A stretch of 29,211 nucleotides of DNA, taken from assembly GCA_964650385.1 (NCBI GenBank), contig CAZYTP010000025.1, forward strand, positions 1-29,211, given 5' to 3'. Shown here piece after piece: positions 17,167 through 24,155 of the stretch. The notes below the pieces were generated by a model. That model was not told the origin of the DNA and did not search any database. It was given only the letters and a program-made list of their open reading frames with translations. The translations under genes were made by a program, and so were the position numbers. The stretch is from JAUSPI01 sp964650385. GTDB lineage: Bacteria > Desulfobacterota > Syntrophia > Syntrophales > JADFWA01. Numbering within the stretch: position 1 is the stretch's first letter; each line of letters starts with the position of its first letter.

Positions 17167-17613
17167 ATGAGCGTAGAAAAAATAATGAGCACAACCGTTG
17201 TCACTGTCGAAATGGATGATTCGCTGAAGGTGGTTAAAGAAATATTCGACAACACTCGTTTCCATCATCTGCTCGTGGTCGAATCAGGTAAACTGTTTGG
17301 GGTAATCTCGGATAGAGATCTCCTGAAAGCCTTAAGCCCTAACATTGGAACTGCTTCCGAAACAGCCAGAGACGCAGCAAGCCTTAATAAAAGAGTGCAT
17401 CAAATAATGACAAGGAAACTTGTTATGTTAGGACAAAACGCAGGGATCTTTGACGCAATAGACATTTTCATAAATCACAATCTTTCTTGTATACCTGTTG
17501 TCGATGACGGGTGTAAACCAGTAGGGATAATAAGTTGGCGAGATATACTAAAAGCACTTGAGTCACTCCGAAGTAATCGACCTGACAAGGCAAATCAACA
17601 AGGACGCTCGTAA
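17167..17613 (+). CDS. Tandem CBS-domain protein
   Basis: A 148-residue protein made of two CBS motifs: residues 3-60 (IMSTTVVTVEMDDSLKVV, then GVISDRDLLKAL) and 75-140 (QIMTRKLVMLGQNAG, then GIISWRDILKAL). CBS pairs bind adenosyl nucleotides such as AMP, ATP or SAM and usually regulate a partner protein. No catalytic domain is attached. A GGAG site lies five bases before the ATG. The spacers on both sides contain attC-like palindromes, so it is probably a mobile cassette gene with an unknown regulatory target. Confidence 0.88.
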   Translation: MSVEKIMSTTVVTVEMDDSLKVVKEIFDNTRFHHLLVVESGKLFGVISDRDLLKALSPNIGTASETARDAASLNKRVHQIMTRKLVMLGQNAGIFDAIDIFINHNLSCIPVVDDGCKPVGIISWRDILKALESLRSNRPDKANQQGRS

Positions 17614-17681
17614 ACTCGCGCCCGTTAGCAGCACATTAGAGAATAAAGACACGACCGTAACTTCCGTGAGAGTATGATAAT

Positions 17682-18758
17682 ATGAAAAGTGGTTTCAAAG
17701 TGGTGTTAATTCTTTCTTTTTTCTTTTTGTTAATCTGCTCGTCTGCCAATGCGGGTGGAACAACGGAATACAATCCTTCATTGCCAAAAGTTGTCGTAGT
17801 AACAACGGGCGGAACGGTTGCCATGAAATACGATCCAGCTTCAGGAGGTGTAGTTCCTGCTTTATCCGGCAAAGATTTAATCGTAGCGGTACCGGGATTG
17901 GACAAAATCGCCAATATCGAAACGGTTGAGTTTTGCAATATCGATAGTTCACAGATGACACCGGATATATGGAGGAGCTTGAGTGCTAAAGTACAAGAAA
18001 TCCTTGAGCGATCCGATGTGCAAGGGGTAGTAGTAACCCACGGCACGGATACCATGGCTGAAGGTGCTTTCTTTCTTGAAACAACTTTACAAAGTGAAAA
18101 ACCAGTTGTTTTTGTAGGCGCTATGCGAAGTGCTTCTGACTTAAGCCCCGATGGGCCTGCCAATATTTACAATGCAGTATTGCAGGTCTGTTCCCCTCAA
18201 GCCAAAGGATGGGGAGTCACAGTTACAATGAATCAGTTTATAAATAGTGCAAGACATGTGCGCAAAGATGAAACAACTAACGTGCAAACATTTACTTCCG
18301 GCGAACATGGATATCTTGGATACATTGTTAACGACCAGGTGATTCGTTTTAACAACGTCCTTATCAAAAATAAGTTACCGTTACCGGATTTTTTGCCGAA
18401 AGTTTCTTTCTTTACAACATATGCAGGAGACGACGGGAAATTTATCCGTTACTCTGTTGATCATGGTGCCAAGGGATTAGTGATTGAAGGTGTTGGTGCC
18501 GGTAATGTGAATAAAGATGTCTTTCATGCCATTAAGTATGCATTAAGCAAGAAAGTTCCGGTTGTTGTCGCCAGCAGGGTTCGTTACGGCGGTGTATACC
18601 CGCTTTATGGAGACGAAGGTGGTGGTTCATTAATAAACATAGGGGCATATTTGGCTGGTGACTTGAGCCCATACAAGGCCAGATTATTGTTAATGATCGC
18701 ACTGGCTCAACCCGATATGACACCGGAAAAACTGAAAACACTCTTTTCTCCTCAGTAG
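17682..18758 (+). CDS. Secreted type II L-asparaginase
   Basis: Hydrolyses L-asparagine to aspartate and ammonia in the periplasm. The 358-residue protein has a signal peptide (residues 6-24, cut after ANA). Catalytic positions are in place by comparison with the E. coli type II enzyme: nucleophile Thr42 in VTTGGTVA, Thr122-Asp123 in THGTDTMAEGAFFL, and Lys195 in VRKDETTNVQTF. The DGPANIYNAV segment is conserved. The usual MEET after TDT is changed to MAEG, a minor difference. The gene is followed at 18795 by an attC-like palindrome, so it appears to be carried as an integron cassette, larger than most. Confidence 0.93.
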   Translation: MKSGFKVVLILSFFFLLICSSANAGGTTEYNPSLPKVVVVTTGGTVAMKYDPASGGVVPALSGKDLIVAVPGLDKIANIETVEFCNIDSSQMTPDIWRSLSAKVQEILERSDVQGVVVTHGTDTMAEGAFFLETTLQSEKPVVFVGAMRSASDLSPDGPANIYNAVLQVCSPQAKGWGVTVTMNQFINSARHVRKDETTNVQTFTSGEHGYLGYIVNDQVIRFNNVLIKNKLPLPDFLPKVSFFTTYAGDDGKFIRYSVDHGAKGLVIEGVGAGNVNKDVFHAIKYALSKKVPVVVASRVRYGGVYPLYGDEGGGSLINIGAYLAGDLSPYKARLLLMIALAQPDMTPEKLKTLFSPQ

Positions 18759-18794
18759 TTTGAAAATTAACAATGGATAAGCAACAGGGAAAAT

Positions 18795-18853
18795 TTCTAA
18801 CCCCTCATTCCACCGGACGGCATATCCGCCGCAGGGAAATTCAACCGTTGGGC
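18795..18853 (+). repeat. attC-like recombination site
   Basis: R''-like TTCTAAC (18795-18801) and a perfect R' GTTGGGC (18847-18853) enclose CGG-A-CGG pairing with CCG-CCG, with one unpaired A as in known attC sites. It is 59 bases long, within the usual range. The next gene starts 10 bases after R', as expected for a cassette. Confidence 0.6.
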
Positions 18854-18862
18854 AACACAAAA

Positions 18863-19310
18863 ATGCGTATGAAAGCATTCGTAACTATATTCATTATTCT
18901 GATTTTATCGCCAATTTGTGCAGCAGAATACAGCCCAACACCGGATTCTGTACAAATAGGGAAGCATTCTAAAGCAGATGTGCCGTTTGACCTGGTCTAC
19001 CTGAAATCTTTATGGAAAAAGCGGATATTGGCAATCAAGAAAAACGGTCAACTGCCAATCATCGATATTGAATCAAGCTTTGACGCAGGCAAGGTCAATG
19101 CGAAAGATTACGCAAAAAGCATGGATAATAACGATCTTGCCTTAACCGCATCGGTTTCTTGCTGCATTGGACATCGGCGGCGATCGGGTGGATTACGTGA
19201 GTAAGAATACTCGAACACTACGAGCATTTATAGATAACTTGCCGAAAGAAACTCAAGAGGTGGTTGCATACAAGGCTGCTTGGAAAATGCTTTTTAGTGA
19301 AGATATTTAA
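18863..19310 (+). pseudogene. Small exported protein gene, apparently frameshifted
   Basis: ATG 18863 starts a frame with a signal peptide (MRMKAFVTIFIILILSPICA) and continues PIIDIESSFDAGKVNAKDYA, MDNNDLALTA. The frame leaves coding sense at about 19150 and stops at 19204. From 19146 another frame continues naturally as FLAALDIGGDRVDYVSKNT and ends MLFSEDI at TAA 19308-19310. Joining the two gives one protein of about 148 residues. The PIIDIESSFD and MDNNDLALT segments faintly recall amidohydrolase-family proteins, but metal ligands are not evident, so I give no function. The stop is directly followed by an attC site, a cassette pattern. Either a true disruption or a sequence error. Confidence 0.6.
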
Positions 19311-19311
19311 T

Positions 19312-19373
19312 GTCTAACAGCGGCATTAAGGCCGACGGCAAAAAGCCGCCACGCCTTATGCCGCCTGTTATGC
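19312..19373 (+). repeat. Integron attC site (best example)
   Basis: R'' GTCTAAC (19312-19318) and R' GTTATGC (19367-19373) bound a 62-base imperfect palindrome. GCGGCAT pairs with ATGCCGC, AAGGC with GCCTT and CGGC with GCCG, with unpaired single bases between blocks. The start of the site lies one base after the stop codon of the preceding gene. Length, end motifs and bulges all match attC sites of chromosomal integrons. Confidence 0.75.
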
Positions 19374-19407
19374 GTCATGAAATAATATAAAAGTGGAGGG
19401 AGCAACA

Positions 19408-20106
19408 GTGGAGCATGATGCAGTCTCAGAATTGGAAAAGGACCTTATTTATCTCGGTCTACTTGACAAGGCGCATGAAATCTACGCCGAACTTGGCGGA
19501 AGAGCAGTCCTTTCCTACATAAAATCGAGTTATCGGCTTTTGAGCAAAGTGTACCACCCGGATCTAAATCCAGCCAGCAACCGAAAAGCAAAAATAACCC
19601 AGCAAAGGTTGAATAGGGTCAACAGCGCAATCTCCCTTATGGCAGACAAAGAACTCCTTGACATTATCAAACGAGGTGTACCCGAAGAGTACTCAGCAAG
19701 AAAAAGGATATTGATTGTTGAAGATGAACCTGGATTGCAAAAGTTTTTCCAACAAATCCTGACAATGGAAGGGTATGATTCGAGAATTGCTGAAGATGGC
19801 ATCAGGGGTTATGAAGAATACTATAGGTTCAAGCCAGACTTGATGCTCTGCGATGTAGTGATGCCAAGGATGAGCGGTTTGGAACTTGTGGAAAAAATTA
19901 GAAAAACGAATCCCAGGATCAAGGTGATCTATATGAGTGGCTTTTTCGGCATAACACCACTTAAAGGAAGATTTGATGAGGAGGTCACCCGATATGGCTA
20001 TCACACTTTGGCCAAACCATTCAGGGCAAGCGAATTGCTGGTCTTAATCAAAGACTACCTGAATAAAGATCTGGGCGAAATTACAGGTGTTGACACACAT
20101 GCGTGA
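19408..20106 (+). CDS. J-domain-like and response-regulator receiver fusion protein
   Basis: A 232-residue protein from GTG 19408, chosen because GGAGGGAG lies just upstream. Residues 40-85 look like a DnaJ-type J domain: YRLLSKVYHPDLNP with HPD at 50-52, then a helix QQRLNRVNSAISLM. Residues 98-220 are a CheY-like receiver: acidic pair Glu105-Asp106, phosphoacceptor Asp149 in LMLCDVVMPRMSG, Ser177 and Lys203 in TLAKPF. No output domain follows. The fusion suggests phosphorylation-controlled recruitment of an Hsp70, or a diverged scaffold; both are inference. It lies in the attC-like series and probably depends on a histidine kinase encoded elsewhere. Confidence 0.85.
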   Translation: MEHDAVSELEKDLIYLGLLDKAHEIYAELGGRAVLSYIKSSYRLLSKVYHPDLNPASNRKAKITQQRLNRVNSAISLMADKELLDIIKRGVPEEYSARKRILIVEDEPGLQKFFQQILTMEGYDSRIAEDGIRGYEEYYRFKPDLMLCDVVMPRMSGLELVEKIRKTNPRIKVIYMSGFFGITPLKGRFDEEVTRYGYHTLAKPFRASELLVLIKDYLNKDLGEITGVDTHA

Positions 20107-20210
20107 CATGACACAAACCAGCGACCCATTCTTCCGAGGAAAGCGACAAGCTGAATTGTTGCCGTGCATTTATGTTTTCAACTGGTAAAAAATAAGGACA
20201 AATAATTATC

Positions 20211-20639
20211 ATGAACCTGACCCGTTGGATATTCTCACTGAGCTTTGCCGTCGGAATGTTTTGGTTGCTCGGTTTTATCATTGAACCAATCGGCCAAAAA
20301 GACCCTTCGATTTTTAACCTTTTCATTCTTAGTTTTTTGAGTACCATCATAGTTTCATATTTTCTTTTCAAACACAGCCCCAATTTCCTAAAAGCCTATC
20401 CTGAGTCTGGCATATCGATTGTCAAATATTATATTCTCAGCATCTTCGTTTCTTACTTTTTGCTCATACCTTTTTCGGCACTGTTATCATATTTGTTGGT
20501 TAAGATTTTTGGAGACATAAACCATCATGAATCTATCCTCTTAATAACGTTATTTTCCATATGGTTTCCATTATGGTGGTTTGTTCCGGTTGGATTAACT
20601 ATAGGCTGGTTTCTTTATAAACGGAAGTGTGCCTTATAA
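20211..20639 (+). CDS. Small four-helix membrane protein, unknown function
   Basis: A 142-residue hydrophobic protein with about four membrane segments (roughly 7-27, 35-53, 70-98 and 110-136) and a basic C-terminus (YKRKCAL). I do not recognise a family. AAGGA lies some distance before the ATG. Its stop codon TAA falls inside the R''-like motif of the next attC-like palindrome, which is common in integron cassettes. Low GC compared with the housekeeping region. Confidence 0.7.
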   Translation: MNLTRWIFSLSFAVGMFWLLGFIIEPIGQKDPSIFNLFILSFLSTIIVSYFLFKHSPNFLKAYPESGISIVKYYILSIFVSYFLLIPFSALLSYLLVKIFGDINHHESILLITLFSIWFPLWWFVPVGLTIGWFLYKRKCAL

Positions 20640-20679
20640 CATTTCCCTGCATCCGAGCACTTCGGACTTTCTGTTATCA
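20634..20679 (+). repeat. attC-like site (weak)
   Basis: TTATAAC (20634-20640) and GTTATCA (20673-20679) are near the R'' and R' consensus and pair with each other over six bases. TCCGA/TCGGA forms an inner stem. The site overlaps the preceding stop codon. Short and less regular than the other sites. Confidence 0.4.
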
Positions 20680-20755
20680 CTGAGATCGATTATCAGGGAA
20701 AGTATTGCCCTCAATAAAGTTATTGACAATAAAGTTGCCGACAATATGCATTAGG

Positions 20756-20784
20756 TTGCAACTGCTAATAAGATTTGCTATTCT
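20756..20784 (+). promoter_or_regulatory. Sigma-70-like promoter candidate for ppiB
   Basis: TTGCAA (20756-20761), 17-base spacer, TATTCT (20779-20784), each 4 of 6 matches, 47 bases before the ppiB start. It marks a fresh transcription start after the cassette-like region. Confidence 0.4.
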
Positions 20785-20831
20785 AATCAAAACTATGAAA
20801 GCTACTGACAAATGGAATGGAGGAATCGAAT

Positions 20832-21317
20832 ATGCCTGATATGAAATGGAGCAATCCGCCGGAGATGCAAATAGATCAAGATAAGAAATATAAAGCACAA
20901 ATCGAGACCAGCAGAGGGATTATCGAACTTGAGCTCTATCCGGAGCATGCACCCAAAACAGTAAATAATTTTGTGTTCTTGTCCAGGGAGGGGTTTTATA
21001 ATGGAGTGTCCTTCCATCGGGTGATCAGTAATTTTGTTATCCAGGGAGGTGACCCGACGGGGACCGGCAGTGGCGGCCCAGGGTATAGCTTTGAAGATGA
21101 GCTAAAAGACAATCCCCTTATTCATGAGCGAGGTGTTATCTCTATGGCAAATTCCGGGCCGAACACGAATGGCAGTCAATTCTTCATAACACATTCGCCT
21201 CAGCCACATTTGAATGGGGGTCATACAGTCTTTGGGAAAGTAATACAGGGCTTAGAGGTTGTGGATACAATCCAGGAGGGCGATAAGATGGAGAAAGTAA
21301 CAATCAGCGAAGAATAG
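20832..21317 (+). CDS. ppiB: Cyclophilin-type peptidyl-prolyl cis-trans isomerase
   Basis: A cytoplasmic folding catalyst of 161 residues. Cyclophilin core: VSFHRVISNFVIQGGDPTGTG carries the catalytic Arg and the Gln of the active site, followed by ISMANSGPNTNGSQFFIT and LNGGHTVFGKV. No signal peptide. GGAGG eight bases upstream supports ATG 20832; an ATG five codons earlier overlaps the ribosome site itself. It lies alone behind its own promoter candidate. Confidence 0.95.
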   Translation: MPDMKWSNPPEMQIDQDKKYKAQIETSRGIIELELYPEHAPKTVNNFVFLSREGFYNGVSFHRVISNFVIQGGDPTGTGSGGPGYSFEDELKDNPLIHERGVISMANSGPNTNGSQFFITHSPQPHLNGGHTVFGKVIQGLEVVDTIQEGDKMEKVTISEE

Positions 21318-21618
21318 GCCTCCTCGAATCGCCTCACAGCTGCGCTCTCAATGAAAAATTTATTCTTCCATAAGAAGTCTTACAGCCGGCCTTTAACGAA
21401 TTAAAGATAGACCCTCCCTGCGAGGGCTTATGGAAAACTGATCAAGGTGATTATTACGGAATTAAAAGCAGAAAAAATTCTCAACCTGATCGGGAGCGAG
21501 GAGCCTGACATCAGCATGCCCTAAAAAACAACAAAGGAAGATAATAGGGCACTGCAACAGATGCTTGTCAGAGGCGCCGGGCTTCACGGCAGATGATAGA
21601 TTGTTTTTGGAGGATACC
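21318..21618. other. Non-coding spacer with small hairpins
   Basis: Contains CTTTAA/TTAAAG and CCCTC/GAGGG short hairpins near 21391-21430. A 25-codon frame from GTG around 21447 to TAA 21522 (VIITELKAEKILNLIG, then acidic end) has some coding look and may be a gene remnant; I do not recognise it. No convincing promoter for the cupin gene. Confidence 0.4.
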
Positions 21619-21969
21619 ATGAAAGTAATGCCATATACCGAAGTTGAATCAACCTATTTTGACAACGATAAAATGAAAGGTGTCACTGGACGCGTTGCCA
21701 TCGGAAAGAATGATGGCGCGAAAAATTTCTGTATGCGTATTTTTGAGATCTCTCCTGGAGGACATACGCCAGCGCATTCCCACGAATGGGAGCATGAAAT
21801 GTTTGTTCACTCCGGGGAAGGCGAAATACTCATCAATGACCAATGGAAACCGATACAACGTGGCACTGTTATCTTTATGCCGGAAGGCGAAGAACACCAA
21901 ATAAGAAATTCAGGGAAGGAATTGCTAATCCTTGTCTGTCTTATTCCATCGGGCGCTCCGGAATTATAA
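21619..21969 (+). CDS. Single-domain cupin (Cupin_2) protein
   Basis: A 116-residue beta-barrel protein. Both cupin motifs are complete: motif 1 with His53, His55 and Glu60 in PAHSHEWEHEMFVHSGEG, motif 2 with His93 in GTVIFMPEGEEHQIRN. These four residues normally bind one metal ion. ATG 21619 is preceded at five bases by GGAGG; the longer frame from TTG upstream lacks such a site. Substrate unknown; single cupins act as small dioxygenases, isomerases or ligand sensors. Confidence 0.9.
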   Translation: MKVMPYTEVESTYFDNDKMKGVTGRVAIGKNDGAKNFCMRIFEISPGGHTPAHSHEWEHEMFVHSGEGEILINDQWKPIQRGTVIFMPEGEEHQIRNSGKELLILVCLIPSGAPEL

Positions 21970-22047
21970 ATGGGTAAAAGCGGTGAGCTTCACAATTTTT
22001 GGCACAGATGACCGGCAACGTTTCGTTTTAATAAGAATGGAGAACCT

Positions 22048-22458
22048 ATGTTGCTCAATCTGGGTCTGTGGTTGCTGAAAAGTCTTTCAATACTTGCGAT
22101 CTTCCACTTCTTACTTCCCCCGATTATCAATACCGCAACCCGTAACAGCTGGCTGAAACTGCCAATTATGATCATCGTCGGTCTCCTGGCAGGAGTCTTC
22201 ATGGCATGGCTTCACTATGTACCATACGTACTTTTCTTCCTCTGGCTTGCGCTCAATAAATACTCACTTGATGTAATGGCTAAGGCCACGTTTGAGGGTA
22301 CAACGCAGATAACGAACAAGCCGGTTTTCTACATCTCCACGTATTCGTACATCATAATCGCGTGCGCAACGGCGTGGTTCCTCCAAATGGAGGCCATTTT
22401 AGGCTCCGATCCAAACAGTCCAGGCTTCCCTCTGTTCAGGCACCTGTTCAGACTGTAG
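22048..22458 (+). CDS. Small integral membrane protein, unknown function
   Basis: A 136-residue protein with about four hydrophobic segments (2-27, 36-56, 58-72, 92-114). The ATG is preceded by GGAG at a fitting distance. No family recognised. A second frame runs on from its 3' end toward wrbA, so the C-terminus could be affected by a frameshift. Confidence 0.65.
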   Translation: MLLNLGLWLLKSLSILAIFHFLLPPIINTATRNSWLKLPIMIIVGLLAGVFMAWLHYVPYVLFFLWLALNKYSLDVMAKATFEGTTQITNKPVFYISTYSYIIIACATAWFLQMEAILGSDPNSPGFPLFRHLFRL

Positions 22459-22460
22459 AG

Positions 22461-22652
22461 GAGGATGCCATAATAACGGAACTGCCAGAAAACGAAGGTT
22501 CAGTTTCTGGTGTAAAATTACAGAAAAAGCACCTGCAGAGATGGAAAAAAACGGGAGGGTTAAACCGGGTGCTTTCCAAAAAGCTGACTGATAGCCTAAA
22601 CAATGTGATGGATGCGTCAGAACATCGGAACAAAAGAGGAGAATTGTCATGA
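22461..22652 (+). other. Doubtful small frame before wrbA
   Basis: An open frame without a convincing start encodes a charged stretch (EDAIITELPENEGSVSGV and following) and ends at TGA 22650-22652, overlapping the wrbA start as ATGA. It may be a short gene, a frameshifted tail of the preceding membrane protein, or chance. Codon third positions are not decisive. Confidence 0.2.
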
Positions 22653-23260
22653 AAGTATTGATAGTTTACTACTCACTTTATGGACACATTTATAAAATGG
22701 CCGGGGCAGTGGCTGAAGGTGCTCGTTCTGTAGAAGGCGTTGATGCTGAACTGCGACGCGTTCCCGAGACACTACCCAAAGAGGTATTAGAAAAAATGGG
22801 AGCCCTTGAAGACCAAAAACAACAGAGTCATGTTTCTTTGTGTACCGTGGAGGAATTGGGCGAAGCCGATGCAATCGTCTATGGAACCCCAACCAGGTTT
22901 GGTAACATGTGCGGCCAAATGCGTCAGTTCCTGGACGCCACGGGACAGCTTTGGATGAGAGGGGCTTTGACAGGGAAAGTGGGAAGTGTCATCACAAGCT
23001 CGAACACGCAACACGGCGGGCAGGAATCCACAATCCTGAGCTTTCACTTAACTCTTCTGCATCACGGAATGGTTGTGGTCGGACTGCCGTACACATTTCA
23101 GGGGCAGATGATTGCGGAAGAGATCAGCGGTTGTTCTCCATATGGTGCCTCGACCATTGCCGGTGCAGATGGTAGCCGGTCGCCCAGCGATAACGAACTT
23201 GCCGGGGCGCGTTTCCAGGGCGAACACGTTGCCAGAATAGCAAAGAAGCTATCAGCGTGA
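22649..23260 (+). CDS. wrbA: NAD(P)H:quinone oxidoreductase, WrbA type flavodoxin-like
   Basis: A 203-residue FMN enzyme that reduces quinones by two electrons and limits oxidative stress. Flavodoxin-type FMN loop VYYSLYGHIYKMA at 6-18; then IVYGTPTRFGNMCGQMRQFLD and SSNTQHGGQESTILSFHLTLLHHGMVVVG (given in two overlapping pieces in the protein, about 75-95 and 115-143), characteristic of WrbA. The typical WrbA length is about 198-205. AGGAG precedes the ATG. A GAGCG/CGCTC hairpin with an A5 loop lies at the stop codon. Confidence 0.94.
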   Translation: MKVLIVYYSLYGHIYKMAGAVAEGARSVEGVDAELRRVPETLPKEVLEKMGALEDQKQQSHVSLCTVEELGEADAIVYGTPTRFGNMCGQMRQFLDATGQLWMRGALTGKVGSVITSSNTQHGGQESTILSFHLTLLHHGMVVVGLPYTFQGQMIAEEISGCSPYGASTIAGADGSRSPSDNELAGARFQGEHVARIAKKLSA

Positions 23261-23329
23261 GCGAAAAACGCTCCGGCAACGGCATGAAGACTGGCCCCTG
23301 TATCTCAAAATAGATAAAGGAGGATAGAG

Positions 23330-23560
23330 ATGATGCACTGGTATCCTGAGATGATGGGATGGGGAGAAGGCATCGGAATGATCTTCTTCTGGATAATTCT
23401 TGTCGTATTAGTCGTTGTTTTAGTGAAATGGCTTATATCTCAATCAAGTGAACGGGTTGAAAAAAGGGACGACCCTATGGATATTCTCAGACGCCGCTAC
23501 GCTAAAGGAGAAATAGACAAAACAGAATTCGAAGAAAAGGCAAAAGATCTTGAAAGGTAA
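23330..23560 (+). CDS. SHOCT-domain single-helix membrane protein
   Basis: 76 residues: a Met/Trp-rich start, one strongly hydrophobic helix (about 15-36), a linker, and a C-terminal SHOCT motif DPMDILRRRYAKGEIDKTEFEEK. AGGAGG lies just before the ATG. SHOCT proteins of this type are common small membrane proteins of unknown role, often oligomerising. No partner is evident beyond the neighbouring small membrane genes. Confidence 0.88.
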   Translation: MMHWYPEMMGWGEGIGMIFFWIILVVLVVVLVKWLISQSSERVEKRDDPMDILRRRYAKGEIDKTEFEEKAKDLER

Positions 23561-23905
23561 TCAATCAAAATTGAATTACGTGGTCACTTGGAAATCAACA
23601 GAAACGGTAAAAACCCGGGAATATTTTTCTGCTGGAAAATCAGGGGACATAACTCTTGTTTTTAAAGAATAGTTTGAAACTTTTACCTGTAAATGCGATA
23701 TAAAAAACATATGTGCCAAATAATCGGTCAACGACTCCTCCGAAAAAACTCGTGACTTTTCCGAGGAGGCTGTTTGTGACGATAAACGGCTCGCAACACT
23801 TATTACGTTTTGCATGAGAGATTTTCTAAGAGATTGTGAAGCTCCCCGCCCACAGGGCGGGGCTTACGGGTGCGCTTCCGGTGAGCATGAGGCACAAGAG
23901 GGGTC
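23561..23905. other. Spacer with two strong hairpins before the selenoprotein gene
   Basis: Contains a 12-bp stem with one mismatch (23735-23746 with 23757-23768), a possible terminator for the SHOCT gene though followed by few T residues. It also contains the perfect GC stem CCCCGCCC/GGGCGGGG (23844-23851 with 23855-23862, loop ACA), flanked by AAG and CTT. No coding frame on either strand looks genuine. Confidence 0.55.
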
Positions 23906-24082
23906 ATGATGATAACCAGATATATCATCGGAGCTATTGCAGGTGCCGTGATTGGCGGTATCATAGGATATGTAGGCAAATGTTATGGAAGTACCTGAGG
24001 CATTACTGCAAATCCCTGGATAGGGATTATTGTAGGCGCAGTAATCGGAGCTTTGATTGCCTCTTCCACTCTTTCCAAGTGA
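23906..24082 (+). CDS. Putative selenoprotein, DUF6132-like small membrane protein
   Basis: A 58-codon frame from ATG 23906 (AGAGGGG just upstream; a second ATG follows directly) to TGA 24080-24082, interrupted by one in-frame TGA at codon 31 (23996-23998). Sequence after the TGA keeps the same character: hydrophobic helix 1 (6-24), then Cys26-x4-TGA31, then GITANPW and hydrophobic helix 2 (39-53). From memory, DUF6132 proteins have two helices joined by a CSSGTCPITSNP-like loop. Here the second Cys of that loop coincides exactly with the TGA, giving Cys-x4-Sec. A hairpin with bacterial SECIS geometry follows. I infer selenocysteine insertion and a membrane thiol/selenol redox role. The alternative is a nonsense mutation in a Cys codon (TGC/TGT to TGA). 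Confidence 0.75.
23996..24028 (+). promoter_or_regulatory. Candidate bacterial SECIS element with UGA codon
   Basis: The TGA at 23996-23998 is followed after 12 bases by the stem AATCCC (24011-24016) and GGGATT (24023-24028), closed by the six-base loop TGGATA. The distance from TGA to the loop is 18 bases and a G is among the first two loop bases. Both fit the described bacterial SECIS consensus (loop 16-37 bases from UGA, early loop G). It would recruit SelB. Confidence 0.65.
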
Positions 24083-24113
24083 ATTACCCCGACTACAAGG
24101 CGGGGTAATTCAC
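24079..24113. repeat. Perfect 13-bp palindrome overlapping the selenoprotein stop
   Basis: GTGAATTACCCCG (24079-24091) and CGGGGTAATTCAC (24101-24113) pair perfectly around a nine-base loop; the stop codon lies in the left arm. No T-run follows. Together with the CCCCGCCC/GGGCGGGG hairpin at 23844-23862 it brackets the selenoprotein gene. Such hairpins resemble ends of IS200/IS605-type elements or dispersed palindromic repeats, but no transposase is present. Confidence 0.6.
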
Positions 24114-24155
24114 TCTATTGATGCCTATTGCAATTAAAACACTCCAAGAGAAGAC

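Noticed and set aside
17577..17628. Possible degenerate attC after the CBS gene (GACCTGAC to CGTTAGC)
   Set aside because: End motifs match only partly and inner pairing is weak (GGACGC against GCGCCC with a mismatch), so it is not listed as a site, although the position is right for a cassette end.
20107..20170. Nested short inverted repeats after the J-domain/receiver gene (ACAA/TTGT, AGC/GCT, TTCC/GGAA)
   Set aside because: No end motifs close to RYYYAAC and GTTRRRY; could be a decayed attC, but the evidence is too thin.
22362..22652. 96-codon frame overlapping the end of the membrane protein gene and running to wrbA
   Set aside because: The first third is a shadow of the membrane protein gene and the start has no ribosome site; only the part after 22461 is kept, at low confidence.
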